Assembly: GCA_020632795.1 (NCBI GenBank)
Contig: JACKEV010000021.1
Coordinates: 124,001 to 188,000 of the forward strand
Length of the DNA stretch: 64,000 nt
DNA from: Alphaproteobacteria bacterium
GTDB lineage: Bacteria > Myxococcota_A > UBA796 > CAJQPC01
Direction: 5' to 3'
The notes below the pieces were generated by a model, which was given only the letters and a program-made list of their open reading frames with translations, was not told the origin of the DNA and made no database searches. Position 1 is the first letter of the stretch; every line of letters begins with the position of its first letter. Shown piece by piece: positions 16,676 to 24,925 of this stretch. Both the position numbers and the translations under genes were made by a program.

Positions 16676-19426
16676 TCAGAGGTCCCGGGGGGTACGGTCA
16701 ATGGTGAGGCGGGCGCCTTGGAGCTTGACTTCATCGTTCTCTTGCGGGTCAGCGTCGTAGTCGCTCATGTCCAGGTCGGTCTCGAAGGTGCTGTTGTCGA
16801 ACAGCCCGGCGAGGGTGAACTGGAGGGTCTGCGACTGGTTGTTCCGGAGGACCCCGGTCAGCGTGGCCCGAAGGCCCACGACGCTCTCCTGCCCGGCCTC
16901 CTGCTCTCGGAAGCCGTGGGGGCCGCGGACGGTGATGTAGGCGTCCGCCTCCCGGTCCACGGACGCCACGATGAAGACCTGGCGCTGCATGCGCTTTGAG
17001 GCGAGGCTCTGGATGTCCGGCGGCGCGGAGAGGGAGCGGGAGACCAGACCGCCGACGGTCCAGGCGTGCTCCTCGACCGGCTGGTTGCGGTACGCGCGGT
17101 TGTTGAGCACGCGGGTCTGCTCTCCTCGAAGGCTGGACCCGTGGTAGTAGGCCTTCTCGTTCTCCAGGAAGAGCCGGGCCTGCCGGGCCAGCTTGGGATC
17201 GTTGAGGACCTCGTCGCGGTCCTTGTTGGTGAAGGGGGGGTCCATGCGCAGCTTGGCGGTGATCATCTGCTGCCAGGCGTGGGTGTTCTCGTGGAGCACG
17301 GTGTCGACGATGTCGATGAACGACTCCAGACCGACCGACGCGATGTTCACCTTGATCTGCGTGGGGTAGCCGGGCTCGCAGGAGCCGGTGGTGTCCTTGC
17401 TCTCGTTGTCCCGGTGGAGCTTGATCTTGACCGGGCCCTTCTTGAAGGTCTCGACCTTGTCCTCGAGGTTGTCGTCGATGACGGTGCGCTGCAGGTCCTG
17501 GTGCGTGTGCCCCATGACCTCGCACTGCTTCGTCACCAGGTGCTGCAGGAACTTCCCGATGGTCCTGTAGTCCTTGTTCTTGACCCAATCGGACCACTTG
17601 CGCTGCGCCTCCAGGAACTCAGGATCCTGGCCGATCGTCTGGGCCAGGTTGTGGCGCTGCTGCTGGTCGAACTCCTTGAACTCGGGGGTCAGCTCCATCT
17701 CGGCCAGGAGGGTGGCCCGCGCGACGACGAGGTCGTAGACCGGAGACTTCTCCTTGGGGTTGTGGAGCTGGAAGCCGCTCATGCGGGTGCAGAGCTCGGA
17801 CTTCTGGCCCTTGCACCCCGGGCAGCGGTTGGTGGAGGAGAAGTTCCCGGCCTTCTGGCACTTGGTGTTCGAGCACTGCATCGGCGCGTCGAGGTCGGTG
17901 CTGTTGCAGAAGGGGCACTTGCCTTTGGTCTGCTGGTAGTCGTCCGGGCCGCTGGCCTTGCCGCAGGAGCGGCACAGGATGGTCTGACTGCGCAGGCTCT
18001 GCAGCAGGGCAAGCTGCTGCTCAGGCTCCATGACCCGGAGGAGCCCGGGGGTCCTGGCGAGGTTCATGACCAGCTGGCAGGTCTTCGGCGCAGAGCCGGT
18101 CTCCGGGTTCGTGACGAGGTCGATGGTCTTCTGCAGGGCCTTGACCCGCTCGGACTTGAGGTCCGTGATGGCGTCCCGAAGCGCATCGAGGAGGGGGAGA
18201 GCGGTCGCGTAGTCGCGCGCGGGAGGGTCCACCAGCAGCTTGATCTGCCCGCGCAGCTCGGAGTAGGTCTGCAGCTGCACCTGCCAGAGTGAGTTGCTGT
18301 CCAGCTCGGTCCGCACCAGACCGTCGGCGAAGTCCACGTCGGACCGCAGCTCCTTGAGCGCGACGTAGTACTTCATCATCAGGTTCTTGTGGGTGCTGAT
18401 CGGCTTCACCGCGGTGTTCAGCGCGCTGCTGAGCAGCTTCAGCGCGGCGTTGGCCTGCTCGCTGGCGGTCCTGGCCAGGTTGTCGAGGTTTCGCTGCTGG
18501 TTCTGCTGCTGGTTGTTCGCCGCGTTGTCCCGGGCCTGGATGAACTCCTGCTCTCGCTGGAGGTAGGTCCGCTGGGCGTCCCGCACGTTGGTCTTCTGCT
18601 GGAGGACCGCCACCGAGCAGTACTCATCGGGGAAGTCCAGGATGTCCTCGATCCGGATGCGCAGGCGCTGATAGCGGGCCGTCGGGTCCACCATCCGCAC
18701 CAGCTCCTGCGCCTGCTGGGGCCGGCTGGCGTGGATCACGTTCCCCACGAGCGCGCTGTACTCGTCCTTGCGTGTGGTCGCGTTCTGGACGTTGAACGCG
18801 GTGATCTCCGCGTACACAAGCCCGCGGGCCGCCCCCAGCTCGTTCTGGCTCTGCTCGTCCACGTTGTTCGGCAGCGTCGCGGTGAGCATCACCACGTCAT
18901 GGAGGACGGCCTCAAGCTGGCCCAGCGGCTGGAGGAAGGCGGTCAGGGCCTGGTAGGCGTGGGCGACCTGGGGGCGCTTGGCCAACTCGTTGATGTGGCG
19001 CATCCGGGTGTTGATGGCCTGCTTCATCGGCTGGACGTCCTGGAGCCCGCTCTGGCGCATGGTGTCGATCCGGCGTATGGCCTGCCGCGCGGTCTCCTTC
19101 AGGATGCGGTTGCGCGTGGTGTGGCACTCCTTCCGCAGGGCCTCGCCAGAGCTGACGTAGACGATGAGGTCGCTGATCGCCTCGCTGACCTGGTTGTTGG
19201 TGAGGGTCTGGTCTGCGTCATCTCCGCCCTGCGACAGGCCGTCTCGACGGTTCTCCAGCGGATTGACCGTCCCTGCGAGGTTCGGGTCGCTGTTGAGATC
19301 GGCCAGGATCGCCGCGACATCGGCGAGGTACTGGGTGAGTATCGGCCGAAGCTCGTTGTAGCGGGCCCTGTTCTGCTGGTCGTTCCGGAACGTCTTCTTG
19401 AGCTTTTCGAACTTCTTCAGGGGCAT
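16676..19426 (-). CDS. large zinc-ribbon / HEXXH zincin-like protein, paralogue 2 (unknown family)
   Basis: 916 residues from ATG at 19426 (GGAG eight bases upstream). Same architecture as the gene at 13102-15837: start KFEKLKKTFRND, helical N-terminal half with a Gln/Asn-rich stretch near 300-315, zinc ribbons at Cys 485, 488, 504, 507 and Cys 518, 523, 535, 538 (identical positions), then Cys635, His640, Cys683, HENTH at 712-716, VEEHAW at 784-789 and the same C-terminal 17 residues. By hand alignment the zincin region is about 70 percent identical to paralogue 1, while the first 240 residues are much more diverged. It forms an operon with the small acidic gene at 16313-16660. No signal peptide; the protein should be cytosolic unless exported by an unknown route. 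Confidence 0.85.
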   Translation of the reverse strand: MPLKKFEKLKKTFRNDQQNRARYNELRPILTQYLADVAAILADLNSDPNLAGTVNPLENRRDGLSQGGDDADQTLTNNQVSEAISDLIVYVSSGEALRKECHTTRNRILKETARQAIRRIDTMRQSGLQDVQPMKQAINTRMRHINELAKRPQVAHAYQALTAFLQPLGQLEAVLHDVVMLTATLPNNVDEQSQNELGAARGLVYAEITAFNVQNATTRKDEYSALVGNVIHASRPQQAQELVRMVDPTARYQRLRIRIEDILDFPDEYCSVAVLQQKTNVRDAQRTYLQREQEFIQARDNAANNQQQNQQRNLDNLARTASEQANAALKLLSSALNTAVKPISTHKNLMMKYYVALKELRSDVDFADGLVRTELDSNSLWQVQLQTYSELRGQIKLLVDPPARDYATALPLLDALRDAITDLKSERVKALQKTIDLVTNPETGSAPKTCQLVMNLARTPGLLRVMEPEQQLALLQSLRSQTILCRSCGKASGPDDYQQTKGKCPFCNSTDLDAPMQCSNTKCQKAGNFSSTNRCPGCKGQKSELCTRMSGFQLHNPKEKSPVYDLVVARATLLAEMELTPEFKEFDQQQRHNLAQTIGQDPEFLEAQRKWSDWVKNKDYRTIGKFLQHLVTKQCEVMGHTHQDLQRTVIDDNLEDKVETFKKGPVKIKLHRDNESKDTTGSCEPGYPTQIKVNIASVGLESFIDIVDTVLHENTHAWQQMITAKLRMDPPFTNKDRDEVLNDPKLARQARLFLENEKAYYHGSSLRGEQTRVLNNRAYRNQPVEEHAWTVGGLVSRSLSAPPDIQSLASKRMQRQVFIVASVDREADAYITVRGPHGFREQEAGQESVVGLRATLTGVLRNNQSQTLQFTLAGLFDNSTFETDLDMSDYDADPQENDEVKLQGARLTIDRTPRDL

Positions 19427-19470
19427 GTCCGATTCTCCACGTCCCGAGGGGCTGTCTCACCCGTCAAGTT

Positions 19471-19486
19471 ATCGTATGAGGACGAT
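19471..19486. promoter_or_regulatory. 16-bp inverted repeat ATCGT-6-ACGAT upstream of paralogue 2
   Basis: It lies 45 bp upstream of the paralogue 2 ATG in the 77-bp gap before the next gene. It matches the palindrome upstream of paralogue 1 at 13 of 16 positions when aligned without gaps (first eight bases and last five). Candidate operator common to both genes. Confidence 0.55.
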
Positions 19487-19503
19487 GAAGAGATCTCCTG
19501 TCC

Positions 19504-21288
19504 TTATGGGGGCCTCGGCAGGGCGAAGAACAGCCGCCCGTCGACCTCCACGGGGTCCTGGCCCAGGGTGCGGAGGTGTCGCAGCACCCGATCCCGGGTG
19601 TGCGCGTCGGCGTAGAGCTGGGGCGTGACGATGATGCCCGCGAAGCCGTCAGCGGCCAGGCGGCGCCGGTCGGCGTCGAAGCGGGTGGGGTCGGGGTGGT
19701 CCAGGGACAGCAGCGTGCCCTGGTTCTCCTCGAACAGGAGCCGCGCGGTGAACTGGTTCTCCACCAGGTAGCGGGGGAAGAAGCCCTGGACCTCGTCGGC
19801 GATGGGGCGGCCGTGGACGAGCTGATGGGCGAAGTGCTGGCGGTTGAACACCGTGGTGCCCATCCGGGTGTAGGGCAGCTCGATGATCGCGCCGGGGGGG
19901 AGGTGCGCGTCGAGGTGGCGGTAGAGGTCGGGGACCTCCAGGCGGGCGGTGGGCAGGGGCACCGGCACCGGGGAGACCGCCGCGATCTCGACGACGATGA
20001 CGACGGGCGCGACCCAGGCCACCCAGCCCCCCAGCCGGCGGGAGAGGGCGCTGACCCCGAAAGCGGCGCAGATGGCCAGCCCCAGCGCGGCCACCAGCCC
20101 GTAGCGGAAGGGCTCCAGGAGCATCGCGCCGCCGGGCATGGCGTAGGCGAGGCGCCACACCGGGTTCCACGGGCCGGGCAGGGACACCGCGCGGTTGATC
20201 GGCAGGAAGGGCCCCACCGAGGCCAGTACCCCCACCACCGCGAGCGCGGGCCAGAGCCACATGCCCCGCCGCCGCCGGAAGGCCACCACCCCGGCCAGGC
20301 CGAGCAGCAGGACGGAGATGCCCGGTGAGAAGGCGCGGTAATACCTTGAGCCAAGCTCCCGGGTGATCAGCGCGCCCTTGCCCACGCGCAGGTAGTCCAC
20401 GAGGTAGGCGGTGTAGCGGTCGGGGACCTCGGGCTCCAGCCACTCAAACGGCGGCTGGTGGCGGGTCAGGGCGACCGACGCGGCGGACATCTGGCTGTCG
20501 GGGTCGTCCATCACCGCGCGGAGCTGGACCAGGGTGAAGCCCGCGATCAGCCCGGCGACCACCACGAGCCCCACCGCCGCCCGGCCCCACTGGCGGGGAG
20601 CCGGCTGGGGGGCGGCCTGGGGGTCGTCCACGACCGTGAACCGGTCCCGCAGCGCCAGCGGCAGCCAGAGCCCCCCCGGGAGCACCGCGATGGAGAACAC
20701 CACCACGTTGTAGGGGCAGCTCGCCACGGCCAGCCCGGCGAACAGCCCCGCCAGCAGCCCGTCCCGCCAGCCCTCCCGCCGCAGGGCCCGCAGCGCGAAC
20801 AGCATCGCCAGGGGGTAGGGCCAGAGGTTCAGCATGTCGGTGATGGCCCCGGCCACGGCGTAGACCAGCACCAGCGGCGTCAGGGCGAAGGCCACCCCGG
20901 CGGTCAGGGCCGCCCGCCCGTCCCGGCACAGGTCCCGCGCCAGGGCCCAGGTGGCCAGGGCGGTGCCCCAGAGCTGCAGGAAGAGGATGAGGTTGTAGCC
21001 CGCCACGTCCCCCAGCGGGCCGCGCAGCAGCCCCCACAGCGCGGTGGTCACCAGATCCGGGTTGTTCAGCGGCCCGGTGTTGGGGAAGCCGATGCTGTCG
21101 ACGGGCCCGCCGAAGAAGCGGTCGGGGTGGGCGTAGGTCGCGTGCCCCCACAGCTTGACCGGCAGCTCGGACAGGGGGTCGGCCAGCCAGGCCCCCGGCT
21201 CCGCCAGCAATGACAGCATCGGGAGCGCGGCGAACGCCCCCAGGACGAGCGCGGCCAGCCACGGGCGGATGGGCGGTTGGGGCCTCAT
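19504..21288 (-). CDS. multi-spanning membrane protein, GT-C-glycosyltransferase-like
   Basis: 594 residues from ATG at 21288; the open frame further upstream is a shadow of the divergent gene. About ten hydrophobic segments (for example PWLAALVLGAFAALPMLSLL, LGLAGVVAFRRRRGMWLWPA) are followed by a soluble C-terminal part of about 170 residues (YRHLDAHLPPGAIIELPYTR, VLRHLRTLGQDPVEVDGRLF). The first loop (SELPVKLWGHATYAHPDRFF, then GFPNTGPLNNPDLVTT) resembles GT-C-type polyprenyl-phosphate-sugar transferases, in which acidic residues in this loop are catalytic. Its divergent neighbour is a flippase-like protein of the type often linked to glycolipid synthesis. The sugar and acceptor cannot be told. 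Confidence 0.65.
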   Translation of the reverse strand: MRPQPPIRPWLAALVLGAFAALPMLSLLAEPGAWLADPLSELPVKLWGHATYAHPDRFFGGPVDSIGFPNTGPLNNPDLVTTALWGLLRGPLGDVAGYNLILFLQLWGTALATWALARDLCRDGRAALTAGVAFALTPLVLVYAVAGAITDMLNLWPYPLAMLFALRALRREGWRDGLLAGLFAGLAVASCPYNVVVFSIAVLPGGLWLPLALRDRFTVVDDPQAAPQPAPRQWGRAAVGLVVVAGLIAGFTLVQLRAVMDDPDSQMSAASVALTRHQPPFEWLEPEVPDRYTAYLVDYLRVGKGALITRELGSRYYRAFSPGISVLLLGLAGVVAFRRRRGMWLWPALAVVGVLASVGPFLPINRAVSLPGPWNPVWRLAYAMPGGAMLLEPFRYGLVAALGLAICAAFGVSALSRRLGGWVAWVAPVVIVVEIAAVSPVPVPLPTARLEVPDLYRHLDAHLPPGAIIELPYTRMGTTVFNRQHFAHQLVHGRPIADEVQGFFPRYLVENQFTARLLFEENQGTLLSLDHPDPTRFDADRRRLAADGFAGIIVTPQLYADAHTRDRVLRHLRTLGQDPVEVDGRLFFALPRPP

Positions 21289-21352
21289 GCCTGCCCGGAA
21301 CCTACCACAGGACGGATCTGGTAGGCTCGGCCCACCCGGAGTCGACCCCGAC

Positions 21353-22375
21353 GTGCGCATCGCCCTCGTCCTGCTGCTGACCGCAGCCTGCCTCGCGTGG
21401 GTGCTGTGGGGGTTGAACCCCAGCCACATCGTCCAGGCGCTGCGCGAGGTCCGGTGGCAGTGGATGGTGCCGATGGTGCTGCTCCAGATCACCGTGGTCC
21501 ACGGCCTGCGGACCCGCCGGCTCCAGGTGCTGCTGGACGTCCCGGTGCGCTTCGGGGCGCTGTTCTCCATCAACGCCGTGGGCAACCTGGCCATCAACGT
21601 GGTGCCCTTCCGGCTGGGGGAGCTGGTGCGGCCCTACCTGCTGATGGAGCAGCAGAAGGTGCCGCTGGGCGCGGCGTTCGCGGCCATCTTCGTGGCCCGG
21701 CTGCTCGACATGACGATGCTGCTCGCGCTGCTGACCGGGGTGGGGCTGGTGGTGTCCCTGCCGCCCCAGGGGCTGGTGGTCGGCGGGGTGGACGTCGTCG
21801 CGGTGGGGCAGCGCACCGGGGGCGTGGTCACGGTGGGGGGCCTGGGCTTCATCGCGGCGCTGGTGCTCGTCGGCGAGCCGGTGGTGCAGCTCGTGGAGCG
21901 CCTGCTGCCGGCGCACCCCGTGGTCGAGCGGGGCCTGGGGTTCCTGCGGGCCTTCCAGCGGGGCTTCGCCGGGCTGGCGCGCCAGCCGCTGCGCTTCGCC
22001 GAGGCGCTGCTGCACAGCGTGCTGGCCTGGGCGGCCACGGTGGTGGTGGTGCTCACCTGCATGCTCGCCTTCGACGGCATCCCCCACCGCCTGGACGTCG
22101 CCGCGACCATCTGGGCCACCACCATCACCGGGACCATCGTGGTGCCGACCCCCGGCTTCGTGGGGGCCTACGAGGCGTTCTGCCTGGCGGCGCTGCTGCT
22201 GTGGGACGTGCCCAAGGCGGTGGGCAGCACCTTCGCGGTGGTGCTGCACGCCGGCCAGCTCGCCTCCACGATCCTGCTGGGCTCGATCTTCCTGCTGCGG
22301 GAGGGGCTGTCGCTGCGGCAGATCGTTGCCTCCAGCCAGGAGGTGCTGCAGAAGGAGGAGATCCCTCTTCCGTGA
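21353..22375 (+). CDS. AglD/MprF-like (UPF0104) integral membrane protein
   Basis: 340 residues from GTG at 21353 with GGAG upstream; an ATG at 21287 would overlap the divergent gene start and add a polar leader. The hydrophobic segments and motifs SINAVGNLAINVVPFRLGELVRP (shortened: NLAINVVPFRLGELVRPYLL) and TGTIVVPTPGFVGAYEAFC are hallmarks of the lysylphosphatidylglycerol synthetase transmembrane/UPF0104 family, which includes AglD- and flippase-like proteins. Likely role: moving or modifying a lipid-linked compound at the inner membrane. It shares a 64-bp divergent gap with the GT-C-like gene, so the two may act in the same glycolipid pathway. Confidence 0.85.
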   Translation: MRIALVLLLTAACLAWVLWGLNPSHIVQALREVRWQWMVPMVLLQITVVHGLRTRRLQVLLDVPVRFGALFSINAVGNLAINVVPFRLGELVRPYLLMEQQKVPLGAAFAAIFVARLLDMTMLLALLTGVGLVVSLPPQGLVVGGVDVVAVGQRTGGVVTVGGLGFIAALVLVGEPVVQLVERLLPAHPVVERGLGFLRAFQRGFAGLARQPLRFAEALLHSVLAWAATVVVVLTCMLAFDGIPHRLDVAATIWATTITGTIVVPTPGFVGAYEAFCLAALLLWDVPKAVGSTFAVVLHAGQLASTILLGSIFLLREGLSLRQIVASSQEVLQKEEIPLP

Positions 22376-22436
22376 TCTCGATGGGATGGGGATCAGCGCC
22401 GGGCGCACCGCGCGCGGGGGCGATAGGGGAGGGGGC

Positions 22437-23147
22437 ATGAGACCCGCCCTGCTCGTCCTCCACGGCGTGACCATGTCCGGCGCGTCGATGCTGCGCCACC
22501 TGGGCCCCCTGCGGGGGGCGTTGGAGGCCGCCGGCTTCGACCTGATCGCCCCCGACGGGGCCCACGCGATGTCCGACGACGAGGTCGAGCGGCTGGTCGG
22601 CTGGCTCGCCCGCCCCTACGGCGCCTTCGGGCAGGACCCCCGGGACTGGTTCAACGCCGAGCGGTTCTGGGAGGGCGGGCACTACGGCTGGTTCGACAGC
22701 GAGACCCTCCCCGACGGCCGCAAGCACTACCGCGCTCTGGAGCCCGGCCTGGAGAACATCCGGCGGGCCACCGAGGGCCGGCATGTGGTGGGCATCCTGG
22801 GCTTCTCCCAGGGCTGCGCGATGGCCGCGGTGGTCACCGGGGTGGCGCTGCGGTCCGCCCGCCTGCCCTTCGGCGACACCCTGCGCTTCGGGATCTACAT
22901 CTGCGGCTTCAAGCCGGGCTTTGACGTGCCGAAGCTCGACCTCTGGCCGGTCGGCCCGCTGCCCGCGCTGGTGCTCTCGGGGTCCGAGGACCCGCTGTTC
23001 GCGGACATCCAGGGCGTTCACGACCTGGCGGCGGTGTTCACCGACCCGGAGGTCCATCGGATCGAGGGCCTCGGCCACGAGGTGCCCCACGACCCCGCCT
23101 GGGTGGCGCGCATCGCGGACTTCGCCAGGGCCCACGCGCCCGGATGA
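22437..23147 (+). CDS. FSH1-like serine hydrolase
   Basis: 236 residues from ATG at 22437 after a GGAGGGGG site. The alpha/beta hydrolase pattern is clear: LLVLHGVTMSGASML with the oxyanion region, the nucleophile elbow GFSQGCAMA (Ser near residue 125), LVLSGSEDPLF with the acidic residue, and the C-terminal His in GLGHEVPHDP. The layout and the WFDSETL-type stretch match the FSH1/ovarian-cancer-gene-2 esterase family. Cytosolic carboxylesterase or thioesterase of unknown substrate. It overlaps the next gene by 4 bp (ATGA). Confidence 0.88.
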   Translation: MRPALLVLHGVTMSGASMLRHLGPLRGALEAAGFDLIAPDGAHAMSDDEVERLVGWLARPYGAFGQDPRDWFNAERFWEGGHYGWFDSETLPDGRKHYRALEPGLENIRRATEGRHVVGILGFSQGCAMAAVVTGVALRSARLPFGDTLRFGIYICGFKPGFDVPKLDLWPVGPLPALVLSGSEDPLFADIQGVHDLAAVFTDPEVHRIEGLGHEVPHDPAWVARIADFARAHAPG

Positions 23148-23977
23148 TCGCTGCCCTCTGCGCCCAATGGGGGCTCCGGGCCGCGCCGGAGGTGCTCGGG
23201 GACGGGGTCAACCGGGTGTGGGGCGTGGGCGACCGGGTGCTCCGGTGGTCGGCCCGTTGGCCCCGGGCCCAGGTGGAGGCGGAGCTGGACTTCGTCCGTC
23301 ACCTCGATGAACAGGGCGTCTCCGTGGCCCGACCCGCGGCGACCCCGGGCGGGGCGTGGACCGTCCCCCACGCCGGGGGGGTGGCGGTGGCCTTCGAGCG
23401 GGCTCCGGGCGTGAGCCCCACCGCGCTGACGCCGACCTTCCTGCGGGCCTGGGGCGCCCACCTCGCGGCCATGCACCGCGCCGCCGAGGGCTGGACCGGC
23501 GCGCGCCCCCACTGGCTGGAGGACCCCTGGTGGGTTCGGGCCCACGCCCTCATCCCGGCGGAGGATGAGGCCCTGCACGCCCGGGTGGACGCGGTGCTCG
23601 CCGCGGTGGAGGGCGCGGGCCCCCTGTGCCCCTGCCACGCCGACCACGGGCCGCAGAACCTCCACGCCCACGACGGTCGGATCATCACCTTCGACTTCGA
23701 CAACCTGCACTTCCAGCCCCTGGCGCTCGACCTCGCGGTGCCCTGGTCGCGGCTGGTGCGGGAGCCCCCCGGCGCAGTGGCCGACTTCGTGGCGGGCTAC
23801 CGCGCCGTAGCCCCGCTGCCCGACGGGATGGTCGCGGACATGCCCCGGTGGCTCGCGGTGCGGCGGGTCTACGTGCTGCTCTCCCGGCTCGACCTGTGGC
23901 CTGCGCCCACCTCAGAGCAGCGCGCGCTGCTGGCGCGCTACCGCCGCCTCGCCCTCGGGATAGAGGAGGCGTCCTGA
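23144..23977 (+). CDS. APH-like phosphotransferase family protein
   Basis: 277 residues, starting within the stop of the preceding esterase gene. Kinase-like features of the aminoglycoside phosphotransferase/choline kinase fold are present: a glycine-containing N-terminal lobe (GDGVNRVWGVGDRVLRWS), the catalytic loop HADHGPQNLH and the metal-binding IITFDFDNLHFQPLALDL. It probably phosphorylates a small molecule; homology gives no substrate, and there is no reason to read it as a resistance gene here. Translational coupling suggests a joint pathway with the esterase. Confidence 0.85.
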   Translation: MIAALCAQWGLRAAPEVLGDGVNRVWGVGDRVLRWSARWPRAQVEAELDFVRHLDEQGVSVARPAATPGGAWTVPHAGGVAVAFERAPGVSPTALTPTFLRAWGAHLAAMHRAAEGWTGARPHWLEDPWWVRAHALIPAEDEALHARVDAVLAAVEGAGPLCPCHADHGPQNLHAHDGRIITFDFDNLHFQPLALDLAVPWSRLVREPPGAVADFVAGYRAVAPLPDGMVADMPRWLAVRRVYVLLSRLDLWPAPTSEQRALLARYRRLALGIEEAS

Positions 23978-23991
23978 ACCGGAGGCCCGCC

Positions 23992-24396
23992 ATGTCTGAG
24001 TCCGCCCCCCACCCCAACGCCGCGCTGATCCGCCGCTACCTGGCCGCCATCGAGGCCCGGGACATCGAGACCCTCACCGAGGTGCTCAGCCCCGACATCG
24101 TCCAGCGCGAGCTGCCCAACAAGCTGATGCCCGAGGGCGCCACCCGCACCCGCGAGAAGATGATGGAGGGCGTCGAGCGGGGCGCCAAGGCCCTGCGGTC
24201 CGAGCGCTACGAGGTCGAGGACATCCTCATCGACGGAGACCGGGCCGCCTGCCGCATCCGGTGGACCGGCGTGCTGGCCGTGCCGGTGCTGGGCAAGGAG
24301 CCCGGCGACGAGCTGCAGGCCGCCTTCGGGCTCTTCCTGACCATCCGGGACGGGCAGGTCGTCGAGCAGTTCAACTACGACTGCTTCCTCCCTTAG
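23992..24396 (+). CDS. SnoaL/NTF2-like protein
   Basis: 134 residues from ATG at 23992 (CGGAGG upstream), 14 bp after the phosphotransferase gene. The pattern ALIRRYLAAIEARDIETLTEVL at the start, then DIVQRELP, a charged central part and FLTIRDGQVVEQFNYDCFLP at the end, is that of SnoaL-like/NTF2-fold proteins. These small cone-shaped domains serve as isomerases, cyclases or ligand binders, so no reaction can be named. Confidence 0.85.
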   Translation: MSESAPHPNAALIRRYLAAIEARDIETLTEVLSPDIVQRELPNKLMPEGATRTREKMMEGVERGAKALRSERYEVEDILIDGDRAACRIRWTGVLAVPVLGKEPGDELQAAFGLFLTIRDGQVVEQFNYDCFLP

Positions 24397-24444
24397 GGCA
24401 CGCTGCGTGGTTATGGGGCTTGTCCCTCACACCCGGAGCACCCC

Positions 24445-24864
24445 ATGGCCACGCTCAAGACCCACGAGACCGACGCCAGCGTCGACGCCTTCCTCGACGC
24501 GGTGGAGGACGAGCGCAAGCGCGCCGACGCCCGCGCCATCTGCGACCTGATGGCCGAGATCACCGGCGAGCCGCCCCGCATGTGGGGGCCCACCATCGTC
24601 GGCTTCGGCCGCTACGCCTACACCTACGAGAGCGGGCGCACCGGCGAGTGGATGCGGGTGGGCTTCTCGCCCCGAAAGCGCAACCTGACCCTCTACATCA
24701 TGCCGGGCTTCTCGGAGTACGACGGCCTGATGGGTCAGCTGGGCCGGTTCAAGACCGGCAAGTCCTGCCTCTACATCAACAAGCTGGCAGACGTGGACCA
24801 GGGCGTGCTGCGGGAGCTGGTTTCGCGCTCGGTGCAGCACATGGCGGAGAAGTACCCGAGCTGA
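24445..24864 (+). CDS. DUF1801 domain protein
   Basis: 139 residues with the DUF1801 pattern: DAFLDAVEDERKRADARAIC, MWGPTIVGFGRYAYTYESGR, WMRVGFSPRKRNLTLYIMPG and LGRFKTGKSCLYINKLADV. The family (YdhG-like) is common, small and cytosolic, with no established reaction. It is the last gene of the forward run 22437-24864 and faces a lipoprotein gene. Confidence 0.92.
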   Translation: MATLKTHETDASVDAFLDAVEDERKRADARAICDLMAEITGEPPRMWGPTIVGFGRYAYTYESGRTGEWMRVGFSPRKRNLTLYIMPGFSEYDGLMGQLGRFKTGKSCLYINKLADVDQGVLRELVSRSVQHMAEKYPS

Positions 24865-24894
24865 GGCTCAGCCCTCCATCCGGGCGGATCGACT

Positions 24895-24908
24895 CCCCCG
24901 GTTGGGGG
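24895..24908. terminator. CCCCC-GGTT-GGGGG stem-loop between convergent genes
   Basis: A 5-bp GC stem with a tetraloop in the 61-bp gap between the DUF1801 gene and the convergent lipoprotein gene. Position suits a bidirectional terminator; there is no T-run. Confidence 0.35.
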
Positions 24909-24925
24909 TGTGCCGCGCGGCCGAC

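Noticed and set aside
13102..19426. Zincin-like paralogues as effectors of a contractile injection system or T6SS
   Set aside because: No sheath, tube, baseplate, VgrG, PAAR or ATPase gene is present in the window, so only the zincin motif supports the idea.
13102..19426. Paralogues as a very recent tandem duplication
   Set aside because: The N-terminal 240 residues are strongly diverged; only short parts such as the C-terminus are nearly identical.
23144..23977. Aminoglycoside resistance gene
   Set aside because: The APH-like fold is shared by many small-molecule kinases; the context (esterase, SnoaL-like, DUF1801) gives no sign of resistance.
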